Position numbers and translations under genes: made by a program. DNA of 64,000 nt from Rutstroemia sp. NJR-2017a BVV2 (lineage: Eukaryota > Ascomycota > Leotiomycetes > Helotiales > Rutstroemiaceae), in the NCBI GenBank assembly GCA_002946415.1, contig NJPS01000057.1, forward strand, positions 186,001 to 250,000. The letters are read 5' to 3'. The notes beneath the pieces are model-generated. The model was given only the letters and a program-made list of their open reading frames with translations, searched no databases and was not told the origin of the DNA. Shown here piece by piece: positions 36,675 to 48,950 of this stretch. Position 1 is the stretch's first letter; each line of letters starts with the position of its first letter.

Positions 36675-38400
36675 ATGCTGCTTATCGTGTTGATGATAAC
36701 GGCGATTTTTCAAACAGTCGCCAACGGTGGACCTTTGTCAAATGGTTGCAACATCTCAACCTTACAGAACAGTCCACTGGTACCTTGAACGGCATTGAGT
36801 CCATTCCTTCTTCAATCATGGCTGTCACGGGCCCATTTCAGGTATGCCACCCCTGATTGGGTAGGTGGGTGGGTTGAGCAGGTTGAAAACCCACCCATGG
36901 GTACCCGTGGGTGGGTTGAAGGGGTGCAATTACCTGAAATGGGCCCGTGACTGTCAACGGGTAGGGAAAATGGCCTCCAACCCACCCAATGGGTACCCAT
37001 CAGTCATCATAACCCACCCATGGGTGCCCCAACCAGGCGGGTACCCTACCCACCCGGTGGGTAGGTTCGCAGCCTACCGTCACCTCTACTTTGAACGCTG
37101 TGAATGCGAGTGCAGTAGTCCTAGAACACAACTATTGCAAGGCCACCATGATATTGGTTACACTTATAGGGACGACAGTTATGATACTCTGATGTTGAGA
37201 GCAAATGGCACCCTTGACTGGCATACTACCACCACATTCTCCCATCAAGGCTTGGACGAGACCACTATCATCGACAATGCTATCACTAACGCTTTTCTAT
37301 TGTCTCGCTAATAAAACCGTGCTATACACCTATCTTGAGGACTGCTCTAACCGCGGTCGAGAAGAAATGTCACAAGCCCGGCGATATGGCGCTCAGTATG
37401 ACGGTATTCTCGCTGGTGCGCTTGTGTTCCGTCTTGCTCTCCAGCAACCCTATCATCTACACGCTCTCATGCCAGAGAAAACTTTGGACTATATCTCCCA
37501 CCTGAGAGCTGGATAAGATAGTAAATGTAACAATTGCCAGCTGTAGCCCTCCCGATGGAGGGACTGAAAGTGACGTATCCCGCAGTGATCTGTGTCTACT
37601 TACAATCAACTTCTGCTCAACCATGGGATGGGCGAGCCTGACTATTGTAAAGCCGAGCCTAGCGCATCTTCGAGATTTGGCTTCAGCAAAAGAGGCGAAA
37701 CCAGTGGGTCGTCCACGAAATACCAGCCAACGCAGAACAGCACAGTTTCGGCAAAGGAGCCCAGCAAATCTATGATAGTATAGTCAGCACTATTAACGAG
37801 CTTCCATACGCACCTTTCCAACTTACTACAGAGCTTTTAGACGCTAAACCTGGATATAGCAATGTTATCAGTTCATGGGAAGTCGATATTCCCTCGGTTG
37901 GTGGAAGTTTCATTTGGAGACTCGTGGAACTCGTGAATCTTGACAACCTTTCTTCTCTCGATGATGGTACTTACGACACAACCCTGGATTGGATGGACAT
38001 CGGGCTGGTTAGATACATGAACCCCTGACCTTACCGAATTCCATAAAAATGGTAACAAGATGATCCATTATCCCGGCGAGACTGGTGCTAGTTTACTTAC
38101 ACCCTCTTCAGTTCATAACGGAAGTATGCCATGAACTTCAACGCCAGTGTTGAGGGTCTGGGCGAGTTGTATCATTTCTTCTCATCCCTGGTGCTGCTTA
38201 TTGCGCTTCCAATGACCCGCAGCCCGACGGACCTTGGCCCGAAAATGATATGAATAGAAGAATCGCTTGGGTCGAGAATGGTATTTCCATGAGACACAGA
38301 ATGCTACTGCTTCCAAAGGGCCTTACAACGTGGAATCCAGATGCTCTGTCCCTTTCCGACACGTCTTTACCGGAGCGAGAAAGGCACTTGGAAGATTTGT
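36675..38400 (+). pseudogene. Decayed tannase/feruloyl esterase gene
   Basis: Fragments of a tannase-family protein appear in order on the plus strand but in shifting frames. They are: a signal-like start at 36675 (MLLIVLMITAIFQTVANG) stopped by TGA at 36786; ETTIIDNAITNAFLL near 37260; NKTVLYTYLEDCSNRGREE with RRYGAQYDGILAGA at 37313-37430 and KTLDYI near 37481; KIVNVTIASCSPPDGG from 37515 one base out of frame; LVNLDNLSSLDDGTYDT and DWMDIGLVRY at 37924-38030; KMIHYPGETGAS near 38058; and IPGAA-type and DPQPDGPWP-type remnants near 38190-38240. In tannases these correspond to the GCSxGGR nucleophile block, the PPC-spaced segment and the GESD block. Here GCS became DCS and the GESD aspartate is lost. 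Multiple stops and frameshifts mean no intact product. A foldback repeat sits in the 5' part. Confidence 0.8.
36824..37074. repeat. GGGTACCC/ACCCACCC-rich foldback repeat with 21-bp perfect inverted arms
   Basis: GTCACGGGCCCATTTCAGGTA at 36824-36844 is repeated exactly as its reverse complement at 36931-36951. Between and after the arms the DNA is built from ACCCACCC, GGGTGGG, ATGGGTACCC and close variants in both orientations, including near-palindromes around 36890-36915 and further copies at 36985-37065. Composition differs sharply from flanking DNA. It has the look of a non-autonomous foldback or MITE-type element, possibly hAT-related, but no clear target-site duplication is visible: GTCA occurs at 36824 and at 37079, which is weak. 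It lies inside the decayed tannase gene. Confidence 0.65.
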
Positions 38401-39364
38401 GAATAACCCCGGGCTTGCGCTGATACTTTAGCTACACCCTCGTTGCTTTCAGGATGTCCGCTTGGTAGAAGACGGCGTTAAGTATTCATGTAGTTGATCC
38501 CTTACTCCCAATTAGTGCGGTGTCTGTTGACGTCTGAGGTTTGATGCCAAAATTCTTGATGTAGCATAGCTTCATCTCTTGTTCCTCTTCATAAAATAAA
38601 AACAGATAATGTATAGTGTGCCTTGAAATCATCACAACTCTCTGAAACTCTGCCCCGCCAGTTCAGTTATTGAGGCAAGTACAGGTTCCTTCTCCTACCG
38701 GTGTCGTGTTGATTTTTATCCTGCAACGTGGCCGCGCCGGCAACATTAAACTGTACTGTAGCCGAAGAATTCGAACAGTGAGAACAAGCTAAGTTCCGAA
38801 GCGACGGGTTTCAGCAGCTGCCATCTGCTGTCGACAGCACACATCGCATATGTAAACTTCGTATTTGGCTTGACTGGGTATTTCGACGCTCCGATGTTGA
38901 GGATTCTTGTGTTGAGGATTCTTGTCAGTTGTCAGCTTCGCAGCTACTGCCGGGCCGGTAGTTCTGCAGCTGCTGCGTGAGATCATTCGTTAGTCTTAAA
39001 TGATCCCCAAAAACCTAAATGGGAGTTGAACACGAACACGGTATGTACAGGGGGTAATTTCATCTGTGGCGTTCCAGCGCGGTGCTCTAATTCGCCAGTC
39101 TTCTGTGTACCTGCGCACTACTTCAGTAGGCAATTTTATTTTCCCATATCCACTTGACAAGTAGCAGCTCCTCTTTTCGCGAGTCAATTCCATTGTTGAC
39201 AAGACATCTGGTCGTGCATTGCAGAAGTTATGCGAATGCATTCTTGCTCATAACGCTGTCCTTTACCAGTGCTTTCTTAAAACCTCCTTATACTCCGTAC
39301 TTCTCGCGACGTTCATCTCCTTTCCCCCGGAGTTCTTTTAAGGTTAAGTACCTCCTTTCTTACA
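38401..39364. other. Intergenic region upstream of ERG4
   Basis: About 960 bp. A 15-bp direct repeat (GTTGAGGATTCTTGT) occurs twice in tandem near 38894-38923. The last part is the promoter and leader of ERG4. No gene seen. Confidence 0.5.
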
Positions 39365-41213
39365 ATGTCGGAACGATATTCCTTGCGGCAAACTCCAAAG
39401 TAAATATTCACTTCATTCACCATCTAATATCTGCAGAGCACTAATATACACATAGAAAAACGGAGCACGCTGGGTTCGTGGAGACTCCTCCAGCTCGTCG
39501 AGTCAGCTCCCGTCGAAAGTCACGATATATCGAAGAAACAGACGATTCTGCGACAGATAGTTCCTCCGCACAACCCAAGGCAAGATCTACAAGTAGGAAG
39601 GTCAACATGGTTGAAGCAGCCATAGCCAATGGCCATGCCAGCAATGGCTCAGCTGCCAATGGCTATTCTTCTCTCACAAACGGATCTCACACAAATGGGT
39701 CCATTAGCAACGGACACGCGAAAGTCAAGGCCGAACTAAAAGAGAGGAAAGTGATGGAAGGGTGGGAGGTCGGTGGAGATCCCAAGATCGACGCCTCTGG
39801 AGAATTCGATTTCGGCGGCACCTTGGGTGTCAGTGCGATGATGGTTGGATTTCCTCTCCTCATGTATTACATGTGGATTGGTGCTACATACTACGACGGG
39901 AAGTTCCCGACTCCTAAAGAAGGTGAGGGAATCGTCGATTTCCTTAAGCACCTAGGAGATTTGGTTTATGAAGGCGCATTCCCAAGTCTGTATGCATGGA
40001 AGATCTACTGGATCTTTTTTGTTTTCGAGGGCGCCTGTTACTGTCTTCTTCCAGGAGTGTGGACCTATGGGAAACCACTTCCTCACGAGGGAGGAAAGCA
40101 ATTACCATACTACTGCTCCGGAATCTGGTCATTTTATGTCACCATCATCCTTGCTGGCGCCATGCACTATTTCGATATCTTTAAGCTGTATACTCTCCTT
40201 GACGAATTCGGACCAATCATGTCTGTGGCTATCTGCTCTGGTTTCTTGGTTTCGATCGTTGCTTATTTCTCGGCACTTGCACGAGGTGCTCAACATCGAA
40301 TGACTGGATATCCTATTTATGACTTCTTCATGGGAGCAGAATTAAATCCAAGAATGTTTGGTATCCTGGACTTTAAGATGTTCTTCGAGGTCCGTCTGCC
40401 TTGGTTCATTCTTTTCGGTCTCTCATGTGCTGCCGCCGCTCGACAGTATGAGCAATATGGTTATGTTTCAGGCGAAGTTGGATTTTTAGTGATGGCTCAC
40501 TTCTTGTATGCGAATGCGTGCGCGAAGGGTGAGGAACTAATCACCACAACATGGTACGTTATTTAAACACATATACTCAGTCTATTACTTACTCTTCCAG
40601 GGATATGTACTTTGAGAAATGGGGTTTCATGTTGATCTTCTGGAACCTTGCTGGTGTTCCCCTCAGCTACTGTCACTGCACTATTTACTTGGCTAACCAC
40701 CCACCTTCTGAATATTCTTGGAACAAATATTTCCTCGTCTTCTTGTACACCTCTTACTTGTTCGTTTACTGGGTCTGGGATACGACCAACAGCCAAAAGA
40801 ACCGTTTCAGGGCCAGAGAACGTGGCGGGGTACCTGAACGAAAGGCATTTCCCCAACTGCCATGGAAAGAAGTTAAGAATCCACGGACCATTCCAACCAA
40901 GACTGGTGATTCCATCTTGGCCGACGGCTGGTATGGAAAGGCTCGAAAGATCCATTATTCGTGTGATTTATACTTTGCAATCTGCTGGGGTTTGATCACT
41001 GGTTTCAACAGTCCATTCCCGTGGTTCTATTCTGTATTCTTTGCTGGGATGATCTCCCATCGAGCATACAGAGATATTCAGAAGTGCAAGAAGAAGTACG
41101 GAGAAGCTTGGGACGAGTACACCAAACTCGTACCGTACCTATTTATTCCAGTAAGTCCTTGTCATCATTCTTCCTTATGCTCACCACTAACACAATTCAA
41201 GTACGTCTTTTAG
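39365..41213 (+). CDS. ERG4: C-24(28) sterol reductase (ERG4)
   Basis: Four exons: 39365-39399, 39456-40553, 40601-41150 and 41202-41213, giving 564 residues. Exon 1 has 35 bp ([12 protein letters not shown]) and the last exon has 12 bp, encoding the final YVF that completes the typical ERG4 end YLFIPYVF. The frame of exon 2 has no upstream ATG before a stop, so exon 1 is needed. After an Asn/Ser/Gly-rich N-terminus come multiple membrane segments and the sterol reductase signature [23 protein letters not shown]. The late segment [28 protein letters not shown] and [19 protein letters not shown] are ERG4/ERG24 family hallmarks. The enzyme performs the last ergosterol step, NADPH-dependent reduction of the C24(28) double bond of ergosta-tetraenol, in the ER membrane. 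ERG24 was considered, but the sequence and C-terminus favour ERG4. Confidence 0.92.
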
Positions 41214-41794
41214 GGCAGTTGGAAGAGTGCTGAGAGATCCAGGCTAGAATTGGTTGCAATAGATTAGGGATTTTGGAGATGTAGATCGCATCTGTTGCCG
41301 GTGCTGTGATGCCACTTTCTTGTACATCATTCGCATAGCTTATTTATATTGTGCTTATAATAAACCATAATGTCTACATGATTTAGATGCCACTCTTGCT
41401 TCGCTCTCTGTGCAGGTTAAGCTTGGTTCGACTGATCCCGACCCGTGGCATTGTCCAGCCATTCAAACCTTGCAACATACCAAACTAGAGCTCAATATGA
41501 TATCTGGATGTCCTACGTGGCCACTTTTTTCAAGAAATCGTCAGCTCCTCTCGCCAGTGAATGAGGTTGGAAAGGGGCTGTCAAAGTCGGAATTTACAAT
41601 CGTGAGCTCCGTCATCAACCCATCCCCACACCAACTACGGTTACCTGAAAAACCTTAAAGCGCACTCTCTCAATTTCAATCAACGCGAGTTTTCGATCGC
41701 GTCCCTCATTGACGGGTGAAACCACTTCTTTTTTTTACTTTCGACAACCTCCAACTTCAATTCTCTGCCATCATCAAACAAGCTCACTATCATC
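41214..41794. other. Intergenic region between ERG4 and SPT16
   Basis: About 580 bp with the ERG4 3' region and the SPT16 promoter; a TC-rich leader with a T8 run near 41730 precedes the SPT16 ATG. No other feature seen. Confidence 0.5.
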
Positions 41795-44700
41795 ATGGCA
41801 GAGATCAAAATTGACAAGAGCTTGTTCCAGGAACGATTATCGCATTTTATCTCTGCATGGAAAGCTGATAAGAGAGGAGGCGACGCGGTCTTTAATGGCG
41901 CAAACAGCATATTGATATTAATGGGAAAGACAGAGGATGCGGCGAGCTTTCAGAAGAATAATGCTATCCATGTAAGTCTACTTGATGCGTGGGTGCTTCG
42001 TTGAAGTTATAGATCTGTTGAGCGAAAGATACTGATGAGATGAATAGTTCTGGTTATTAGGCTACGAATTCCCTGCGACGCTCTTCCTTTTCACCCTCGA
42101 TACTCTATACATCGTTACGACCGCAAAGAAAGGTATGCAGCGGCAACAAGCTCTGCGCTTACAATCGAGAAGCTAACGAGGTTCAGCGAAACATCTGGAG
42201 CCTCTGAAAGGCGGCAAGATCCCACTTGAGGTCCTGGTTCGAGGAAAGGATGCTGAACAAAACGAGAAGCTCTTCACAAAAATTGCAGATGTTATTAAGT
42301 CGTCTGGCGTAAGTTACGAGCAGTGCTAACTATTCCCTCAAGCTTTCAAGCTAATGATTGGTGACGATAGAAAAAAATCGGCATTCTACCGAAAGATACC
42401 TCGAATGGACCTTTTATCGACGAATGGAAGAAGGTTTATGCAGATGTGAAGGATGTAGAGGAGGTCGATATTGCGCCGGCTTTGTCTGCTGCTGCTTTGG
42501 CTGTTAAGGACGAAAATGAGTTGGTAAGGGTTTTTCTGAATGAGCTGTATGTGTATGATCGGTTGCTGATACATAATATAGCGTGCCATGAGAAATGCTT
42601 CAAAAGCTTGTATCGCCCTCATGAATCCATACTTTGTTGAGGAAATGTCAAATATCCTGGATGAGGAGAAGAAGGTCAAACACAGTGCTTTAGCCAACAA
42701 AGTCGATAGTAAATTGGACGACACCAAGTTTTGGACCTCCGTTGAGCTTCCTAGCAAACAGAAAATGCCGTCCGATTTCGATCCTTCGCAGCTCGACTGG
42801 ACCCACGGACCAATTATACAAAGTGGTGGGAAATATGACTTGAAGATGAATGCGCAAGTCGATGATGAGGTTCTTCATCCTGGTGTAATTATTTCATCGA
42901 TGGGTCTTCGATACAAGTCCTATTGTTCTTTAATTGGACGCACATACCTGGTCGATCCCAATAAGTCCCAAGAGAGCAACTACAAACTTCTATTACAAGT
43001 ACACAATCTGGTAATGAAGGAGATCAGAGATGGCGTCCATGTTAAGGATATCTACTCAAAAGCTTTAGCTCTCATCAGGACTAAGAAGCCAGACCTGGAA
43101 AAGCACTTCTTGAAGAACGTTGGAGCCGGTATTGGTATCGAAACACGGGACAGCACTCTTTTGCTTAATGCTAAGAGCAGTCGCAGTCTTAAAGATGGCA
43201 TGACTCTTTGCGTTACAACTGGATTCAGCGATGTCGAGAACAAGGACCCCCAAGACAAGAAGAGCAAGATCTATTCTATGGTGCTCTCGGATACCGTACG
43301 TGTAACACAGTCAGAGCCAGTTATCTTCACGGGTGATGCGCCTTCGGATTTGGATGCCACTTCATTCTTCTTCAAGGACGAGGATGAGGAACCCGAGCCA
43401 GCACCGAAGAGCAACAAGGCCAAGAAAGACTCAACTGTTGGAGCAGTTGCTGCTAAGAACATCACGAAAACGAAACTTCGCGCCGAACGAACGACTCAAG
43501 TGGATGAGGGTGCCGAGGCCAGACGTCGTGAGCATCAAAAAGAGCTTGCCAAGAAGAAGCAAGAAGAAGGTCTTGCTAGATTTGCTGAAGCCACCGGCAA
43601 CCAGAGTGGCGTTGCAGTGAAGAAGTTCAAGAGGTTTGAGTCTTACAAGCGCGACAATCAATTCCCTCCAAAGGTTCGCGACTTGGCCATCGTTATGGAC
43701 CAAAAAAATTCTACAATTGTCTTACCGATCATGGGTCGTCCGGTACCATTCCATATCCAGACTATCAAGAACGCAAGTAAGAGTGACGAAGGAGAATTTT
43801 CATATCTCCGTATCAACTTCCTGTCACCAGGTCAAGGTGTTGGGCGTAAGGATGATCAGCCCTTCGAGGATGCGTCAGCACACTTTGTGCGCAGTTTGAC
43901 ATTCCGCTCCCATGACGGAGACCGTCTTCAAGATATTGCCAACCAGATTGGTAATATGAAGAGAGATGCCGTCAAACGCGAACAGGAGAAGAAGGATATG
44001 GAGGATGTGGTTGAGCAGGATAAGTTGGTCGAAATTAGAAGTAAGTCCTTCCTATCGTTACACGGTAGCACTATTAACCATGTTAGACCGTCGCCCTGCT
44101 GTCATGGACAACGTCTTTATTCGCCCCGCTATGGATGGTAAGCGTGTTCCAGGAAAGGTCGAAATCCACCAAAACGGTCTCCGATACCAATCACCTCTTA
44201 ATCCACAGCACCGTGTCGACATCCTTTTCAGCAATGTGAAGCATTTATTCTTCCAGCCATGTCAGCATGAATTGATTGTCATTATTCACGTACATCTCAA
44301 GGACCCAATCTTGATTGGTAAGAAGAAGGCTAAGGACGTCCAATTCTACCGTGAAGCTACCGATATTCAATTCGATGAGACGGGAAATAGGAAACGCAAG
44401 TATAGATACGGAGACGAGGAGGAGTTTGAGGCCGAACAGGAAGAAAGAAGACGCCGTGCAGACCTCGATCGACAATTCAAAGCATTCGCTGAGAAGATCG
44501 CCGATGCCGGTAAGAACGAAAACGTTGATGTTGATGTTCCCTTCCGCGAACTTGGTTTCAACGGTGTTCCATTCAGATCAAACGTCTTCTGTCAACCATC
44601 CACAGACTGTTTGGTTCAACTTACCGAGCCACCATTCATGGTTATTACTCTTGAGGATATCGAAGTTGCACATCTGGAACGTGTTCAGTTCGGTCTCAAG

Positions 44701-45183
44701 AACTTCGATTTGGTCTTTGTTTTCAAGGATTTCCATCGGGCCCCTTACCACATCAACACAATCCCAGTCGAGTCGCTAGAAAACGTCAAGGAATGGCTCG
44801 ACTCGGTCAACATTCCATTCTCCGAGGGTCCGCTCAATCTCAACTGGCCTACTATCATGAAAACCGTTACAGTCGACCCCCATCAATTCTTCGCAGATGG
44901 TGGTTGGTCGTTCTTGGCGACTGAATCTGATGATGAAGATGGTGATGAGGAGTCCGATGAGAGTGCTTTCGAGATGAGTGATAGCGAATTGGCTGCTAGT
45001 GACGAGAGTAGCGAGGAGGACTCTGATTTCGACTCCAACGCCAGTGACGATGAAGGTGAAGAGGACAGCGAAGATCAGAGTGAGGGTGAAGATTGGGATG
45101 AGCTGGAGAAGAAGGCAAAGAGGAAGGATAGGGAAAGTGGCTTGGAGGACGAGGATGCGCCTAAAAAGAAGAGAAAGCATTAA
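41795..45183 (+). CDS. SPT16: FACT complex subunit Spt16
   Basis: Six exons: 41795-41971, 42048-42132, 42187-42308, 42371-42523, 42582-44040 and 44087-45183, giving 1030 residues, the usual Spt16 length. The N-terminal aminopeptidase-like lobe includes [25 protein letters not shown] and the pita-bread domain ([35 protein letters not shown]). The middle and Rtt106-like region includes [38 protein letters not shown] and [11 protein letters not shown]. The C-terminus is the long acidic Asp/Glu/Ser tail that binds H2A-H2B, closing with a basic nuclear-localisation stretch (KKKRKH). With Pob3 it reorganises nucleosomes during transcription and replication. No catalytic peptidase activity is expected. 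Five introns in the first two thirds, all with frame-preserving junctions. Confidence 0.96.
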
Positions 45184-47269
45184 GCTTGCTGTACGTGGAC
45201 ACGATATTATGGTAGAGGGGAATTCGGAGCGGAAAAGGCAAAATTGTCATCGAGGATAATAGTCTCAGTCGTTGGTTGAGACGGAAGAACATGCTTCTTA
45301 CATTGTATTTTTGAACAGTTAATCTTTGGCTTGTTGTCGTTCGATGATTATTGCCCTGGCGTCTATCTAGCGGGGAATTTGTTGGGGACAACGAGGAAAT
45401 AAATTACTTATAGGGTAGTTCAGGAGAAAAGTAGTCGGGAGGGAACGAATCAGAAATTTAAATGGTCGTTGATTTACAAATTTGTCTTTTTCGTCGTACA
45501 TTCTGTCGTCAGGTTGTGTTGATAGCTGTCTGATTTCTTTGTGGTGTCAAGTGGACGTACTGGAGCTCGTATATCGTTGGCTGTTTGTTGAAGGGGACTC
45601 AGTAGGTGAGATTGGATTCAACCACAAAATGAAGACCTTGGTTATGTGCTTGGGTCAGTGAATCAGTCACCTTGATTGTCAACGGAAGCTTGTACTTCGT
45701 TGACTCTACATCTTGCGTAGACATGGACATAGACAGACCTGCTTGCTGGGCACTGGAGCCTGGCTACTTACTTACTTCCGCGGATGCACTTACACTTAAC
45801 TTGACAGCTGCTGGGTTTGCTAGGAGACAGTCCACACACCAGTGGATAGGTAAGAAAAGATAGGACTGGATAGGATAAGACTGCATAGGGGCTGAAGTGT
45901 GAAAGGTAGTACTTTTATATTCTGGCTCTATGAATCCGTACCGAGTTCTATTTTCTAGGTTTCTCGTTCCTAGACGATAGAGAATACGCCAATAGATATG
46001 CAACGGCATTGTCGCGACCTCAGGAGTATGCAATACAATGTAGTGCAGTGTAGCGCAGTGCAATCTGCATGCTCCAGCACAACAGACCTGATTGAGCTCG
46101 AGATCATGTCATCATGGGACATCAGATGAGCTCATAGCAGACTGCTTACTTGAATTGACTATATGGTTTCGTGGGTGCCATGAAAAGTCAAGTAAGTAGG
46201 TGCTGAGCAAACAGGATATAAGAGGATGGGAGAGGACAGAGCAGGAGAGAGCAGACTTTGGAGATAAGCTATGACATATCATAAAAGAAGGGTAGTCACC
46301 AGAATGCGTGGGGAAGAAGGACTCGCAGTGTGAGAAGGGAATTCACAGTTCGAGGAGACATGAAGAGAACGAAGATGGAAGACTGGAACTGATGATGTGA
46401 CCACAGACGTAGAGTAGAGCCAAAGTATCGCAAATATTTCTCTCAAATCTTTCTGCCATCATGCTTCTAGCAAGACCACGGCTTCCGTGCAACAACCCGA
46501 TACTGCCCTCTACCCCTGTCTCAAAGACTGCGGTTCTACGCATTGTGCAGGAAACGGATACGTAGACGGAAAGACTGTATGGAATGGGAAGACTACATGG
46601 ACATAAGTGTTTGTCTGTATTGGCAGGAACGTTGCGAAGAAAATCTATGGTCGGGGATATGATCCGCTCAGGAAAATGTCGGTACAAAGCAGAGAGCATG
46701 GTACTTATTCCGTCACCGTTGGGAGGATCGTGAGAGTGTTCTGGTCTCGTGGCGAGATAAGATACAAAAGAGAGACTGTTCGCCGTGGTAGGGTCAACTA
46801 TTTCTTCGATAATTCCTCTAACAGAACGTATGGATCGAGCATGCGATATGTACTTGATTCTGTAGGAGCTGTACTGTACGCAATTGCTTGTTGCTTGGCG
46901 AGAGATGTTCGAAGTCGTTGATGGTATGTTAGAAGCTAGACGAAGTGAAAGTGAGGAACGATCTATTCACCATTCATAATCTTAGATTGAACAGCGACAT
47001 GAGAGGCATATCAACATCATGCAAATTGGCAATAAAGGGACCACGAATCCAAGCAGCTGTTGTTGTCAAAAGTGGCTGTACTTCGTCGTCGTTGAGAATA
47101 ATGACTAGCGCTGCGAAAGCACTCGCCACAGCCAAGCAGCTAAACAAAACATGCCGTTCGCTAGAGAGGAACGAGCGACACGCATTGGTATTCTTTTCGT
47201 CATCCGATGCACGGAGCCATTTCTTGTTTCTTGTCGGGTCAAGTCTTGGGCGTGGGACAATGCTCAAGC

Positions 47270-47273
<4 letters not shown>

Positions 47274-47315
<42 letters not shown>
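47274..47315 (+). repeat. (GA) microsatellite, about 21 units
   Basis: An uninterrupted GA run of about 42 bp. It is likely to vary in length between strains. Confidence 0.95.
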
Positions 47316-47321
<6 letters not shown>

Positions 47322-47978
47322 GAAGGAAGGTTTGCCTTCCAGTATTACTTCCAGCGATGCTCAGCCTACTGTGCCTTCACAGTAGGGTTTCCTACCTTTC
47401 CTAGCACTTCCTTAGAGATACTTGTGACAACAGCCCAGCCGACGGAAGGGTAAATATGTAAAATGGTGTAAGGTTATGCTGCTATTCTTAGATGTGACCT
47501 TTTTCACGTACGTGGTTGATCATTTAAGTAGCTGCCGGATCGCCGAAATGGTGACGAGCAAAAGCAAAAGTCGTTGGAACTATGCCGCGTAGTGCTCATT
47601 TTATGCGTTCGTGTCCGTTAAAGTCAAACTATTGGAAAGTTGTCGTAAGCAATTGCAACCCGGGCCTGGATCAAAGCCTGAGGACACCAGTGTCATCGGG
47701 TCCAGACCTTGCAGGCTTGCACTGGGTCTGAGCAACCTTACTGGTCGCGGTCGGTACCCAACGAATGAAGACGCAAAGACAATGGGAGAAAGGATGGAAT
47801 CTCAGGACTCAGGAGTCAGGAGTCGAGAAGGAAAAGAAAAGAGATTATAACTGGGTATGAGAATGGAGGAGGAATTAACATCAAATGAACAGTGAACGCC
47901 GGCGTCCCTTAATAAAAAGAACCTTGAGTCTTTGCTTGCTTCGATTCGGGACCATCGGAAATCCAAGACGAGGAGATC

Positions 47979-48019
47979 TCTTCCTCTTCCTCTTCCTCTT
48001 CCTCTTCCTCTTCCTCTTC
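47979..48019 (+). repeat. (TTCCTC) hexanucleotide tract
   Basis: Nearly seven perfect TTCCTC units in a pyrimidine tract. Confidence 0.9.
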
Positions 48020-48177
48020 GCGTTCTAGATTCGTTGTTGACCCTCAAGGATGCCTCGAAGGAGATTTGTCCAATCACGTTTTAATCTGCACACCTGTACG
48101 AATACTTCATAAGGTTACTGCTTCCATAATACGAATCTGAGTCTCGGGAGGAAAAGGAATTTAGCCGGCTGTTTTAT

Positions 48178-48218
48178 GTGCGGTGTTGTGCGGTGTTGTG
48201 CGGTGTTGTGCGGTGCGG
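48178..48218 (+). repeat. 10-bp tandem repeat GTGCGGTGTT
   Basis: Three perfect units and a diverged fourth (GTGCGGTGCGG). Confidence 0.9.
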
Positions 48219-48922
48219 TCCTGTCCATCTCGTACCTTCCTCGCACACTGCCAGCTCGGTGTGTATCGCATTCGTTGGGCCAGAGTCCATGTTATGCTGA
48301 TGCGCGCTCTGTGAACCTCTCACATGAGATGATGGAATACGAACCACCAATGCAATGATTTTCTACCTCCGTACTTGTGCGCAAGTGAAGCAGTCAGCAT
48401 ATAACTAATGCAGGTCCCGTTGCCCAAAAGAGTCTTTTGAGTTTCTGGATATTATGATTGGTTGATGCGTCGTCATTCCCCTTTTCTCTTGCCCCAGATA
48501 TGCAGCATTGCAGATTGCAGATGTTCAGACGTTCACGCACACCAGAGCTTTCCACCAGCCGGACCGGAAAACATTTTACTCGGCTCCAGGCCTGATTGGT
48601 AACTCGTTAACTGTACCAAAGTAAGAACGAAGCCAGAAAAGATCGGATGCCGTTGATTGGCGAAGACGTTGCAGCGACCGAGTGAGGTGGGTTCGACTGT
48701 ACCGCACGAAGTGTCCTACATGGGCTTGATGGGGCGTGTTCCCGGTAAGCCATCTCCCTTGGCACAGCCCCGAACGCCATCTCCGCCCACTCGCTGGGAC
48801 TGGCTCGAGACTGGCTCCACTACCAATTCCACTCCATCTCGCCTTCCACACTCATCCCCTCAGACTTGGCTCCAACTTGCCTCCAAGAGGTCTTACTTTG
48901 GTGCTAGCTTACCACTCCCACT

Positions 48923-48950
48923 CACCACTCACCACTCACCACTCACCACT
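48923..48950 (+). repeat. 7-bp tandem repeat CACCACT
   Basis: Four perfect head-to-tail units about 400 bp upstream of the GH17 ATG, with a related ACTCCCACT before them. Confidence 0.9.

Noticed and set aside
37205..37516. 104-codon frame as an intact small protein gene
   Set aside because: Its C-terminal part is a tannase fragment that continues out of frame downstream; it belongs to the pseudogene.
39478..39480. GTG as the start of ERG4
   Set aside because: Non-ATG; the frame is better explained by a 35-bp upstream exon starting with ATG at 39365 and proper splice sites.
46945..47385. 146-codon frame running through the GA microsatellite
   Set aside because: The Arg-Glu repeat is simply the translation of the GA tract; two other frames through it are open as well.
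48178..48218. 10-bp repeats as a CRISPR array
   Set aside because: Head-to-tail units without spacers, in a eukaryotic genome.
48686..48706. GGGTTCGACTG sequence resembling a tRNA B box
   Set aside because: Last consensus base fails, and no matching A box or acceptor stem could be formed nearby. Similar checks near 26380 and 41427 also failed.
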